From Uranotaenia lowii (Eukaryota > Arthropoda > Insecta > Diptera > Culicidae): a stretch of 64,000 nucleotides of DNA. The stretch spans positions 323,017,906-323,081,905 of the forward strand of contig NC_073692.1 of assembly GCF_029784155.1 (NCBI RefSeq), written 5' to 3'. Positions 1-11,108 of this stretch are shown in pieces. Under the pieces are notes generated by a model. That model saw only the letters and a list, made by a program, of their open reading frames with translations, was not told where the DNA came from and searched no databases. The stretch's first letter is position 1. Each line of letters begins with the position of its first letter. The translations under genes and the position numbers were made by a program.

Positions 1-1029
1 ACCTTCGGCCGAATATGTGGGCCCCAATTCTAACATCATTCAATAAAGTCTTCGAGTATTTGGTATTGAAGATTTAAACTCATTTATCAACTTCGAAAAA
101 AAAAACTGCAAAACTATTTAAATTATGCTTTAAAAAATATTGAAGATTCCACAAGCTTATCCCTCATCCGTTTCCGAAATTTTTACCCGTTACAGTCCTC
201 GGAGTGTCAATTTCATATCGCAGCACTTATCATTACCATTTCAATCGGTATTAAATTGACTTTATGGTTTTGCTAATTGCGGAAAAGTTGCGTTAATATG
301 CTCAAAATCCAGTGCAATGTTGAATTTACGTCTTAGATAATCTGAGAAATTGCAAATTAACAAAAAGTTCAAAACAAAACACTTATTTTGAAAATTTGTT
401 AAAAATTATGCGTTTCGTATTTTGATAATTCACAGATGCGAAATTGTGCCAAATAACGTAAACTTTTCAATCCTCTTTTTAAAATTTATCTGGTGTGACT
501 GAAACAATTTCGACGCTTCATCGATTGAGAAGATCGTTTTTTCAACATTTTTTTTTGTAGTCATGATCTTTAAAATACTATAAAAATATATCATTTTGTG
601 CAACGTACAGTTTCTAACTTCAACTTTCTTGGACACTAAGTGATTTTTTTTTCAAGCGTTCCATATCTGATCTACTGTCTTTTTTCCAAAGGGTGTTTTT
701 TCGGATTATTTTTAGAATTTAAAAAACGGAAATCTGAAGTATTGTAGGTGAATTTTGCCTGAAAATCATATTTTAGTTACGCTTCGAGGTTTTCAAATCT
801 ATGAATTTTGTAAAAAATCGGTTGAGAAACAAGTGAGATATGGCGGTTTGAGGCGAGAAATGGCAAAATGACACTCAAGATCCGATTTTTTTTTCATTTA
901 CTTTCAGGGTGCGCCCATAAAAAAAGCTATGATGGAAAATAGAAGATTCCAAGGATTTATTGAGAGACTCCAGAGATTTTTTTTATTTGGATGCACCCGA
1001 ACAAAGTTACAACCCACCATACTTCAAAT
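1..1029. other. AT-rich non-coding stretch
   Basis: No coding region, RNA gene or complete mobile element is recognisable. Short reading frames here are broken by frequent stops and lack any domain. A loose inverted pair occurs at about 905-925 and 980-1003 (AGGGTGCGCCC against GGATGCACCCG), which may be the worn ends of a very small MITE. Confidence 0.5.
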
Positions 1030-1290
1030 AATGTCACATTGACACTCAAGAGCGGATTAGGGTTAAGGATCGCGAAGAAATCTTAGTTGTGCATTCTATA
1101 TCTCACAAACCACTGGACCGAATTTCATAAATTTAGTAGGTTCAAGTTACTGAGAGTGTGGTGTTGAATTTCGTAGAACATAGTTTTGCATTAAAGTTTA
1201 ATATTCTTTCGATTCTAAGTATATTACACTCGCGAAATGCTTAAAAACGAGATGTCTCGTATTTGGTCCGCAAGGTGAATGATATTAAAT
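1030..1290 (+). repeat. Dispersed repeat family R1, copy 1
   Basis: This stretch is recognisably the reverse complement of 14670-14960. Shared landmarks are 'ctctatatctca' type sequence near its middle and a terminal segment reading 'ATGTCTCGTATTTGGTCCGC' here and 'ATATCTCGTATTTGGTCCGC' in the other copy. The divergence is considerable, so both are old. No coding content is seen; the element class is unknown. Confidence 0.6.
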
Positions 1291-1988
1291 ATTTCATCAA
1301 ATTCCTCATATTTGGCTGAATTGGAAAAATTTTGGGTCAGTCAATGAAGTTTAACTTTTTTTTTTGAATTTTGGAAACTAGTGTAATTAATCAAATCGAA
1401 CCATCTACCAAACAAAACGTCACAATTTATGGAACCTTATCAACAACACCAAACAAAAAAATGCGATTAAATACGCTTGACAGTTGATTGTAGCCATTCT
1501 TACAGTCTGCTTATTATATGTGGATACATATTATACAAATCATAAACAAATGATAGTTTTCTGGATTCTAAATCATGAAATTTTGATTGAAGAACTTCTA
1601 AAGCAGCAAATCCAAAGTTATGAAAGAATTAAAAGCAGTAAATAATCATAATTTACCTATAAATAAGTTTAATTGCAACTAATAGGTGATTTTTAAACTA
1701 CTGGATCCTTGAATATTCGGTATGATCCCGTTTTTATTATTTTGTTTTAAACAGTATTAAATATTAAAAGTTTTTCAAATTAAATACTAACTCTTTGAAT
1801 ATTCGTCCCGAAATCTTTGTAATTGTAAGCTACATTTGTAAAGCCTTAATTTTTTAGTAACCAAATAGGAACTAACTTTCATCGTTGGTTGAAATTTTAG
1901 AATTTGCTCAAGAATCTGATAGATTTACTTAATGTAGACACGAAGGCCACAAACGTGGTAAAGTGTCTATAATTAGAGAAAAAAACCT
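1291..1988. other. AT-rich stretch, nothing recognised
   Basis: Poly-A/T runs and stop-rich frames only. No repeat ends, exon signals or RNA genes could be supported. Confidence 0.5.
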
Positions 1989-1990
1989 TA

Positions 1991-2932
1991 GAGTATGGTG
2001 GGGTAAAAGCACAACCTTAGTGCCATCCTATTTTTAGAAAACTTTGCAGTTTTTTTTTCCAAAAAACCAAGAACAGCGTTTGATTCCTTAGACATTTATC
2101 TCTCTTCTAAAAAATTACGGAGATAATCAATCGACGCATTTGAGAGCAGTAGTGAAAATGCCCAACTCCTTTCGAAACGTACTTCTACCCCACCTCTGGG
2201 GCAAAAGTTCGAATGATGTAGGGTAAAAGTACGACCATCAAACATTCCACATTTCGGAATGAAGTCAAGAGGAAAATTATTTTATATAAATCTTTGCTTA
2301 TAGCAGCAGCTGCTGTATTCGCTTCTGATACAAATCCTATAGATAGGCGAGCAATCTGCGCGAATTCACTCGCGAATGGTTCACAAAATCCAGTTTTCAT
2401 CATATTTGAGCAATTTTTGCTTGAGCAGGTCTTTTTAGAAACAAAAATATGCGCTTATGTTTCCAGTGCATTGTTAAAAATAGTTTTTACTTACCATTCA
2501 GATTTACTTTAGTAGACCCTGTTTATAATTCGTACTCTTGCCCCATTTGCAGTTCGTACTTTTGCCCCTTTAAGGTTTCTTGTGGTTCACAGTTTATTGT
2601 GCAAAGCAGAGGCATATTAATTAAATTCTTTCTTCGGCATTTGCTAGTGGTTGAAAACAACTAAACTGACACATTAAGACTTCCATTGAAAGCCAGAATT
2701 TTGATTGCTCAAACATGTTTGCCGTTATTTCAAATATTACATCATTTGGGCAAAAAACTGCTTTACCTTAGTACCTTAGTATTTTCAATTTTTCCAAATA
2801 AAAATTTTATTTGGATGAAGGCATTCCAAATCACTATCAATCCACGCCAGAGTCTTGAATTTTTCTGTTCTCGGTTTGTGATAATCTCAAAACGTACTTT
2901 TACCCGACTCGTACTTTCACCCCACCTTACTC
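1991..2932. mobile_element. TA-flanked non-autonomous TIR element (motif-reiterated type A)
   Basis: The ends are inverted: GAGTATGGTGGGGTAAAAG at the left and, read on the minus strand, GAGTAAGGTGGGGTGAAAG at the right. A TA dinucleotide flanks each side (1989-1990, 2933-2934), as expected of Tc1/mariner-type target duplication. The terminal motif GGGTAAAAGTACG recurs inside, in both orientations, near 2001, 2199, 2222, 2530, 2556, 2893 and 2910. The open frames inside (for example 2686-3141) run across the element end and carry no domain, so no transposase is encoded. Confidence 0.7.
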
Positions 2933-3199
2933 TAGATATGTATGTTTTTCAACCCAATCTTACCTTTAGACCCAATCGAACTGAGGCAGTCTTCCTACTA
3001 AAGTACACTCGCATGACTTTCCGTTCCAAAGTTTTGTCTACCGGACCCGGTTTCTGCCTAGATTATTTTTCGTTTACGAAGCTGTTTTCCTCTTCGTTTT
3101 TCCGAATCAAATTTGGGACAGCTCCAATGCGTACTTCTTAATTTTTGCCGACTGACTCAGAGAAATGTTAATTAAAGTACACCTTTTGTGTACGACATT

Positions 3200-3830
3200 T
3201 TTGCGTATATAAGGTATTCAATCCGTTTTAGAATAAAGAAAATGTCGTTTACGAACAGTATGAAATGAAGAGGTCCTAAATGAGACACCTGCGGCACACC
3301 ACAACACAACACCGGCACAACTACAGGTTTAGATATTTCGATATGGAAACGAACGATTTGTGTTCGATCGGTTAAGTATGGTTGTAACCAGGAGAGTAGA
3401 TGTGGATGAAAGCCTTTTTTTTTAATTTGAAGATTAAAAGGGGTATGTCAATGCGATCAAAGGCTTTGCTTAAGGCTGTATAAATAACCTCCACATGAAA
3501 GCATTTACTCATAGAATTGATAACGTATGTAACGAATTTTAAAAGTTTTGATGGAGTAGAAGGCCCTTTGAAGAAACCATGTTGTTTGCTCGTTATTATA
3601 TTTTTAACCAGTTGATAATTTTTTTTTCATTTATAATTGATTCAAAAAGTTTGGGGATGCAAGCCAATATTGCTATTTCTCAATAATTTCGTACATCTGA
3701 CTATTTCCAGACTTGAAAATTGGAATTAAAAAGATTTTTTTCCTAAATTTGGGAACTTTTCTTTAATTTAACGACATATTTAAAAGAATCAGTTCAATTA
3801 TCAAACACCTTGGTAAAAAATTTGAGCTCA
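3200..3830 (-). pseudogene. Non-LTR retrotransposon reverse-transcriptase relic
   Basis: Read on the minus strand, broken frames give consecutive RT landmarks of a Jockey/CR1-like element. First comes 'FKSGN...' with a 'PKLFES'-like stretch (about 3640-3740), then an 'HGFFKGRST'-like motif (about 3570-3600), then 'LLSWLQPYLTDRTQIV' (about 3350-3400) and 'CGVPQVSHLGPLHFILFVNDI', a worn form of SGVPQGSxLGPLLFILFINDI, at about 3240-3310. Several stops and frameshifts interrupt the frame, and no YADD follows. It is a dead fragment covering RT fingers and part of the palm; the clade is not resolved. Confidence 0.7.
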
Positions 3831-4202
3831 TGTATTTTTTCACATTTTTACTACTTACGGATGATATCAAAATCCATCCGGGGAGAAACAAAAACAATTT
3901 TTATGAAATGAACAAATTGGATCACTTTCACGTTTCCACCCTGTACAATACCACCAACGGTGACGATTTCCACGAATTGTACACCGTGAAATGGGATAAA
4001 TCGGAATTGTGTTTGGACTTTTTTCTAGATGTTTCTGTTGAATGCAGCTCCCGATTTTCTTGAATTCAATCAAACTTCATAAAAACAGTAAAAAAAAAAT
4101 TGAAGTCGATTTTGAAACAGCGGATTGTGTTCACCCTCCGATTTCTGTGAATAGAGACAATGGCTTATGAACTGAGAAACTCGTAAAATTTAGAGCTCAC
4201 TG
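3831..4202. other. Non-coding stretch between relics
   Basis: Nothing beyond low-complexity A/T runs is recognised; short open frames on both strands overlap each other and have no domain. Confidence 0.4.
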
Positions 4203-4502
4203 GTTCACTGGTGTTGGGAAAAAGTGGTAGAAATTTTGACATTTTGAAAATTTTACCATGCAAAAATGTTTTCAAAATCTTGGGGCGTTGTATTTTTTTA
4301 CAACACTGCAGTGCATTGTTTCTATTTTAGTCGTATGTGATAGAAATATTGCTATTTTTGCATCACAGCATGCGAAAATACAACACGTGTTTTAAAAAAA
4401 ACTAGAAGGCCACAGATCTTGAAAATGTTTTTAAAAGGCAAAATTTTCAAAATGTGCCATAAGTGTCAAAATTTCAACCACTTTTTCCCAACACCAGTGA
4501 AC
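4203..4502. mobile_element. Foldback MITE, 300 bp
   Basis: The sequence folds on itself: the left end GTTCACTGGTGTTGGGAAAA matches the reverse complement of the right end TTTTCCCAACACCAGTGAAC, and pairing continues inward with mismatches (AAATTTTGACA against TGTCAAAATTT; ATTTTCAAAATG-type blocks). No coding capacity. A clear target duplication is not visible, so the superfamily is open. Confidence 0.75.
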
Positions 4503-4555
4503 TTGCTCTTAGAACTGTAGAACCACATAATTTGAACGCAAATCCTAGTAAACTA

Positions 4556-5426
4556 GGGTTGCCATCCGTTCCGCAAAAGCGGGACATGTCCCGCTTTTTT
4601 GTTGAATGTTCCGCTGTCCCGCTTTTTCCTCAAAATGTCCCGCTTTTTTTCTTGGAAAACTTTTACAAAGTAAACTGACTAACACTGGAAAAAATCAAAC
4701 TTATGACTCAATTTGAATTCTGTTATGAACAGAAAATCTTTCAAATAATTTTTTTTCTCAAAATAAGCAACATTTTTCATAGTTTGTATTAGGCAATACT
4801 GAATAACTCTAAAGGTCTAGCATTATAGTAAGATTCTGCTTCAGTTAAGTGTTCTTGGAACACGTTCAACAAATTTATGAAGAAAATATTGTTTAAGTTG
4901 CCTCTAAATAATTATGGATTATAGTTTAAAGAGATTATTTTTTGCGCCGGAATCTTAGTTAAATCGCGTTATATTATACAACCACCTTTTTCGACTCAAT
5001 TGTCCAAAGTACATAAAGATGGAAGGTGATGGAAGTTTTCTTGAGTTTTCAAATTTATGATCAAATTACCATACAAATAAATTTTCAAAGGTTTTTTCAA
5101 GGTATCAAATACGTCGTTTACATGTACGACTTGAAATATTCTCTCTCAAATATCGTGTTAATTCAGAGAACCGTGGAAAATAACGGCGCATATGGCAAAA
5201 AAACCATGGAAATAAAAGTCATGTAGGAAAAATTGAGCAAAATCACTCTTCGTTAAAAAATCTTATGTACTTTCTACGAACAACTTTGGCTGATGGTAAA
5301 CTTATAAGTTTGGCTACATAATTATGCTTTTTTTTAAGTTTTTCTAAAATGTCCCGCTTTTTTCGGCTGTGTCCCGCTTTTTCTAGGTGAAATGTTCCGC
5401 TTTTTTCTGAAAGTATCTGGCAAACC
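4556..5426. mobile_element. TA-flanked non-autonomous TIR element (motif-reiterated type B)
   Basis: Short ends GGGTTGCCA (left) and TGGCAAACC (right) are inverted and flanked by TA at 4554-4555 and 5427-5428. The motif TGTCCCGCTTTTT occurs about seven times: four near the left end (about 4587-4650) and three near the right end (about 5349-5408). All are in the same orientation at both ends, not mirrored. At 4575-4598 there is a perfect 24-bp palindrome centred on GGGACATGTCCC that includes the motif. No transposase is encoded. Confidence 0.7.
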
Positions 5427-5578
5427 TATAGTAAACCCCTTTTTAATCACCTATTCTCGATGGAATGTAAGTAGTGATTACTAACAACATATGCTATTTT
5501 AATCATAATTTTATTTCACTATTTTGTTATGTTTTGATCTTGTTGAAAAAATTCTGCTAACTGGAAATTTTTTTTTGT

Positions 5579-6449
5579 TTGGAGCCAAAAGGGTATAAGT
5601 GCAGCACTTATTCCCTTTTGCCACCAAGTAATTTACTTATATCCCTTCGCCACCAACCCAAATGGCATTTCCAGTAAGAAGCGTTGTTTTTTTTTTCATT
5701 GGGACGAAAAATAAAAAATAAAGTGGAATTTAATTTGCATTTGAAATCTAAATCATGTTTTAAAATTAACCATCAATAGTTAGTAATTTCATTGCTTTTA
5801 GTGATAATTATAGTGAACAAAATATGATCAATTTTTGTATTTTTTCTATTCTAACCCCAATATATAAATTCCAAATTCCTGATTTCTGGTCATAAATATA
5901 TGGAGTATGCCACCAATTTTGGTCTAGGATAATATGTATTTGTATGAGATAATTATCCTTATGAAAATTGTTGTTTGATGAGATTTACTCCAACTGACAA
6001 GACAAGGTTGATCTTCAGACATGAAATCTCTCGATTAACTGCACCTGGGTACATTTCTCATCATAACAGTAAAAAATGAATATGTTAATAAATTATTTGA
6101 CTTGCACCTTATTAAATCCCTATGTTTTCTGAATTATATGAACAAGACAAAATCATATGAATATGGAATTTGTTGGTGGCAAACGGGTATAAGTGAATTT
6201 ATTTGGTGGCAAAGGGGTATAAGTGCATGTGTTGGAGCCAAAGGGGTATAAGTGCAAAAATCAAAAATCATGTGTCGCCTCAAATAACGTCAAATGAACG
6301 TTGTTTTTTTTTCTAAAAAATGATGTCAAATGATTTGTTTTTATTTTAGAAGATCAAACTCATTGAATTATTTAAAAAAAAAGCAATGGAACTTAAAGTG
6401 ATTTTTTCTCGAAATCAGCATTTATGCACTTATACCCCTTTGGCTCCAA
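5579..6449. mobile_element. Non-autonomous TIR element (motif-reiterated type C)
   Basis: The left end TTGGAGCCAAAAGGGTATAA and right end TTATACCCCTTTGGCTCCAA are inverted repeats of about 24 bp. The motif GGTGGCAAAGGGGTATAAGTGC recurs in direct form near 5584, 6178, 6207 and 6237 and inverted near 5603, 5635 and 6426. No target duplication is obvious, and no coding capacity is present. The open frame 6386-6763 crosses the right end and is not a gene. Confidence 0.7.
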
Positions 6450-7960
6450 GGCCTCATATACAAAATCTGAGGCAGACATTGGCAACGAATCGCAAAAATT
6501 TTCAAAGCAACTTTCTGCAAACCTTTCTCACAATTCAACATGTTTTCAAAATGCGCCATCTGCAATTTTTTGATTCTTCATACCTTGTTTTGGTTCGGTG
6601 TGTATTTGTTATTTCTTTTCACGAGTCTTTTGACATTCTGTCCTGTGTTATAGACTTTAGTAAGGGAAACAGCTGGAATATTCGAATGGATGCTTTTCTA
6701 ATTATTAAAGTGGTCATAAATATTTTTTTTATTTTCATATTAAAATCGCTTCGCACATGTTAATAGGAGTTCCCTAAGGAAATGTCTAGGAGCATAGGAG
6801 GTGTAGCTTAAACGTAGATCGCACCATTTACCAAAAATGGCTCCTGATGCTGAACCTCTCCCTTACCAAACGTATAGACCGTTTCTATAGCTGATCATAC
6901 TGACTTATTATTGTTTCAGAGTTTTTTCAAAACAAGAATAACAGGTTTATGATTGATACTAAAAAGTATCTTACTAACAATCCTTCCTTCATCCCTCATT
7001 GACTACTAGGATGTGGCCGGCACTGTTATTAATCTTTTTTTTAAGGGAGAGCACGAGTTTTGTGCATTGAGAATGAATAGCTTATCTCTTTTGGCCCTTG
7101 CACAAAATCGATGGCCTCGATCAATCACGGAGTACAACCATTGGCGATATTGAGCTCGTTCTAAATACTTAGCCACGCCAGCGATCATGGAATTCGAAAT
7201 GTATACAACATGTTTTTTTCCAATTAAACAAAGAATTACCATTTTTGGAAAATTTTAGGTGGATATGAGTAGTCAAACAAGCTAAGCTAACCTAAGCTTA
7301 GTGAAAAAAAAATTAAGGCTTTTACAGCGATTGGAATTGCTTTTTATTATATTTGTCGAGGTTTGAACAAATTACAATTACTAATTATCAGGTTTTGAAT
7401 GAGGACTTGCAGTACAGAATAGGTAAAACAAAGAAAAACATTTCCCATTTTGATTAAGTTTGAATATCTTGCACAATTGCAAGGTATATAACTTTAAATT
7501 TAAACTTTACCGTTATTTGCGAGTAAATTAAAAATCAACATAACTCCATTGATTTAAAGATTTTACGAAAAACATTCTTGAATTTTAATCGTAATATCTT
7601 AGCAAATACAGGGAATTATTTAAATTTAAATCAAATATGTGCAAAACTCATCAAAATTATGCTGGAACATTCTTTCACTAGACGACATTCCACATCACTA
7701 CAATTTTGCAGTGTTTCCTAACATCGCATATCATGGTATAAAATTCGGCGACTTTTAAAAAAAATCGTAAGGAGAAGAATACTACAGATTTAAAATAATT
7801 TTGGAAATAAGTTCTGCTCAAGTCATATATATATCATTGGAGTGTAAATTAAAAAAAAAATGGTTTTTGGAACATACTTCCATTTTACACTTATAAATAT
7901 GTTCTTGAAGCTTAAGTACTGAAATTAAAGTTAGGGCAACGTTACCCAAGCAGTCATATT
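6450..7960. other. AT-rich stretch, nothing recognised
   Basis: No element ends, exons or RNA genes could be supported. Short frames such as 7006-7242 on the minus strand have no recognisable domain. Confidence 0.4.
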
Positions 7961-8256
7961 CCACAAACTCGTACAAACCTGTAGTAACTCAGCTGAAAAC
8001 GCTCAAACACGGCACCACCACATTTCGAAGGGGTTATACTAATCGGTTGAGTGGCTCGCTAGCAGCAGTTGAGTACTTGCTACCTAATAGTAAATTTGCG
8101 GTTTCGTCTACTAGCTCTGGAACCGGTTAGCTATGATGTTGTATGTAGGGGTACTCACCTCACCTCAACGAAACTCAAAATCTCTCACTACCGAGGGAGG
8201 CTCCACTAAAGCCAAGTGCCCACCCAGAGTTCGCCAATTCTCGCAGGGTAGCGCCA
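7961..8256 (+). promoter_or_regulatory. Putative promoter-proximal region of the large plus-strand gene
   Basis: Base composition shifts abruptly from very AT-rich to balanced or GC-rich just before the presumed first exon, which is typical of a promoter-proximal region in an AT-rich insect genome. No convincing TATA box is visible. An initiator-like TCAGTT occurs further in, at 8436-8441, so transcription may start within the next block. The assignment rests on composition and position only. Confidence 0.35.
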
Positions 8257-9667
8257 TTGTTGATTGATAGGTTGCGTGCGCTGGACGGGTTTCGTGTTGT
8301 CTTTTTTGTCGTTGCCGCGGCGTTCACATTTGGCAACGACGACGACGTCCAGCAACGACGCGACGCCTCGTTTGGTCTCCGTTTGTCGGTGCGTCGCGGT
8401 TGTTTCGAGTGTGGCGCTAAGATTTACGTTTCGGTTCAGTTCACCGTGTGGGCTTCAGGCGCGACATTCTAATTCGGCTGTGACCCGTAAGCTTCCGCTT
8501 TTGGCGGCTCAGTAGTGAGGTCGAATTTTGATTACAGTAGTGAAACTTTTATATTGGTGGATTTTTACTCGATTTTCTGTGAATTGGAAAATTGAACCCC
8601 CAAGGACGGTTCCTTGAGCAGGTTCAAGGTGGAAAGTTTATAACTTTTCCGGAGAAAAACTTCCGGTCCAAGTGTGCTGTGATTGGTGATTGGATTCAGA
8701 GCGAGTTTGTATTTTCGAGAACACGTGATTGCCGGTCCGTGAAGATTCCGCTTTTTCTCGAAGCGAAGTGAAGACACACGAACCGGAAAACGGCGCCCCA
8801 TCTTGGCTGGCCTTAAGAGTTAATCGTTTCCATCAGCAGCCAGCAAAACGCAAGAATAACATCATCGGTAACGAATTAAAGTTTGCCATCCACGCGAGTC
8901 CAAAAGTTTACGTGCTTCAATGGAAGTTGGAGATTTTTCCCGGGGTGAAAACGTACTTGAAGAAAGAACAACATCACAAGAAGTAAAAGCCGAAGCAGTG
9001 GCTGTGATTGATGGTTGATGTTTTCCAGCGGTGTTTTTCTTTTTGCCCCAACAAAAACTTGCTCATTGTATTGCTGCAGTGAAGCAAAATAAAAGCGAAG
9101 GTTAATTGGATGCGCAGGAAAAGTATGGAAGAGTTGTACTTTTTGCTAATTGATTATCACCCTCATCGTTGTTGTCGTCAATAGCCAGGTGCTGTTTGGA
9201 GTGTTGAGAAGGAAGGTGGCAACTGGGATTTCCACCTGGTTTTAATGGGTGGGAGCTTTTCGAGAGAGAGTTTTTCCCGCCTCTATTGTCACCAGGGGTT
9301 ACAGAAGCTTTGGTGTTAGTGTGTCGCCGAATGGTTATTGTTTTCTGCTTAAAGCCGTTGAAGCTGAATTTTCACAGCCAATGCGTGAGAGTGAATTTCG
9401 TTTTTTCTAACCCTATGAGATTGGTTGATTTTTAATGAAAGCAGTACACGACCATGCTGATCTTCTATACTGATTCATGAATTCCACAGTGAAAGTGAAG
9501 TGGTTGTTCCTGTGAATCAGAGAGTGCGACAAAAGTACAAGCTTTGTGACAAACAAGTTGGGGAAAGTTTGAAGAGAATCTTGAAAATGTGAAGATAGTG
9601 ACAAAATCGATCTCAAAACTCTCCCAGTGGATTATTTTTACATACTACAACACAACAACATAAACTG
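8257..9667 (+). other. Putative 5' UTR first exon of the CRACD-like gene
   Basis: A GC-rich, low-repeat block of about 1.4 kb ends in a strong splice donor: ...AAACTG|GTGAGTG at 9667/9668. Its frames contain several short upstream ORFs (for example 8257-8472 and 8729-8986) that all stop before the donor, so it is best read as untranslated leader. Joining it directly to the coding exon at 30766 would place a TAA just upstream in the reading frame, so either a short start-codon exon between 9.7 and 30.8 kb has been missed or this leader belongs to another transcript. The left boundary is not determined. Association with the downstream exons is inferred from shared strand and the absence of another candidate gene. 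Confidence 0.45.
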
Positions 9668-9866
9668 GTGAGTGTAACAATGTTGTAAAATTCATGAACT
9701 TTTGGGGAACAAAACCGAAGCCTTTAATTAAAAATATGTTTCGGGAAAACATAAAATACTCTGTCCATAACTCATAGCTTTAATCTACAGCTTGAAATCA
9801 AAATACCCTGCAATTCGATTTCTTAAAACCTATAACCAATATCTGAAAAATTGTTAGGAAAAAATA

Positions 9867-10143
9867 CAGACCCCGTTCGTTTTTGGCAACATCCGATTTT
9901 GGCAACATCCGATTTTGGCACATGAATCAAAAACATGATGAAAAAAATAAAAAAATAACTACAAATGGTCGGAAACTGACAAAAACGAACGTTTTTGATA
10001 ATAATAATAGTTCTTTTGTAAAAATAACTGAAAAACACGATGAGAAAAAAAACCGTTCGATTTTGGCAACACTCGATTTGAGCAACACTCGATTTTGGCA
10101 ACACAAAATGTACGGGCGTATTGCCAAAATCGAACGGGGTCTG
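9867..10143. mobile_element. 277-bp TA-flanked MITE (motif-reiterated type D, pogo-like ends)
   Basis: Terminal inverted repeats of about 22 bp begin CAGACCCCGTTCG and end CGAACGGGGTCTG, flanked by TA at 9865-9866 and 10144-10145. The motif CGATTTTGGCAACA recurs as two tandem triplets with a period of about 16 bp (near 9877, 9892 and 9907; then 10057, 10072 and 10087) and once inverted in the right terminal repeat. CAG termini with TA duplication fit a pogo/Tigger-derived MITE. The overlapping 60-90-codon frames are by-products. Confidence 0.85.
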
Positions 10144-10145
10144 TA

Positions 10146-11106
10146 GTTACAAAGTTAAAAATAATAATACAGTCTAAAAGAGTTTATATTTTCTGATTTT
10201 CATGCTTGTTAAGCTTTATTGGCAGATAGCTGAACCCTGAGTTGAAGGAAGAACCGCCTCATGGTGAGGGGGGGTGGCTGGTTAGAGACCAATTTTTTTT
10301 TAAATAATCTATTTGCTCCAACAAAATTTTCTAATAAAAATCAACACTATTATTGAAATCCGAAAAAAAAACTTGATGATTTGTTTACATTTGTGATTTT
10401 TAGCTGATATGTATAGGAACTGAATTAACTATCAAAGTAATAAGCCGCCAGTTTATGCGATTTGCGTTTTTATATCGAAATAGTAGTCCTAAAATTTTTA
10501 TCTTGATTGTAAAACTCAATTAACAACTACATTTTGAAAACGCACAGGATTTTCGGAAATCACGAATTAATTTTTTTATGAAATGCTTATCAAAATTTGA
10601 ACAAGGATTTCAAAACAATCTGTATTTCTTATTTCAAATTTTTATTCATTTTTAAAATAAAAAATCCCTAACTTGCAGAATAACAATTTACAAACAAAAA
10701 TAACAAAAATACAATTTTGATTTTAAAAATATGCCACCAGAACCTCCGAAATGAGATCAATCTCATTTAAAATTTATTATTCAGTACAGAATTTTTATCA
10801 ACAAGATACAATTTTCTTTCAAATAAAAACTGTCGCAGAATTCTAAAACTGAGATTAGTTTTTGAGATTTTGCCATCAGTTCTGAGTTAACCCTTCCTTT
10901 CATAAATTAACAAATTTGCAACAATTAATGTATGAAAAAGCTAAAAATCGTATTTTATATAAATTTTTTTTCTTGATGTACCTATCATTTCTAACTATTA
11001 AAAATTATTTTTAAGGAAAAAAAAAATCATGAAATGAAGGGTTAAGATTGCTACTCTTGAATTTAAATTGACTGCAACATTCCCAACATGAGGAATATAA
11101 TTGACT
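10146..11106. other. AT-rich intron or intergenic stretch
   Basis: Nothing recognised beyond poly-A/T runs; no coding frame longer than about 60 codons. Confidence 0.4.
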
Positions 11107-11108
11107 TA

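Noticed and set aside
9823..10146. Overlapping frames of 66-93 codons on both strands
   Set aside because: They are produced by the tandem motif copies of the MITE.
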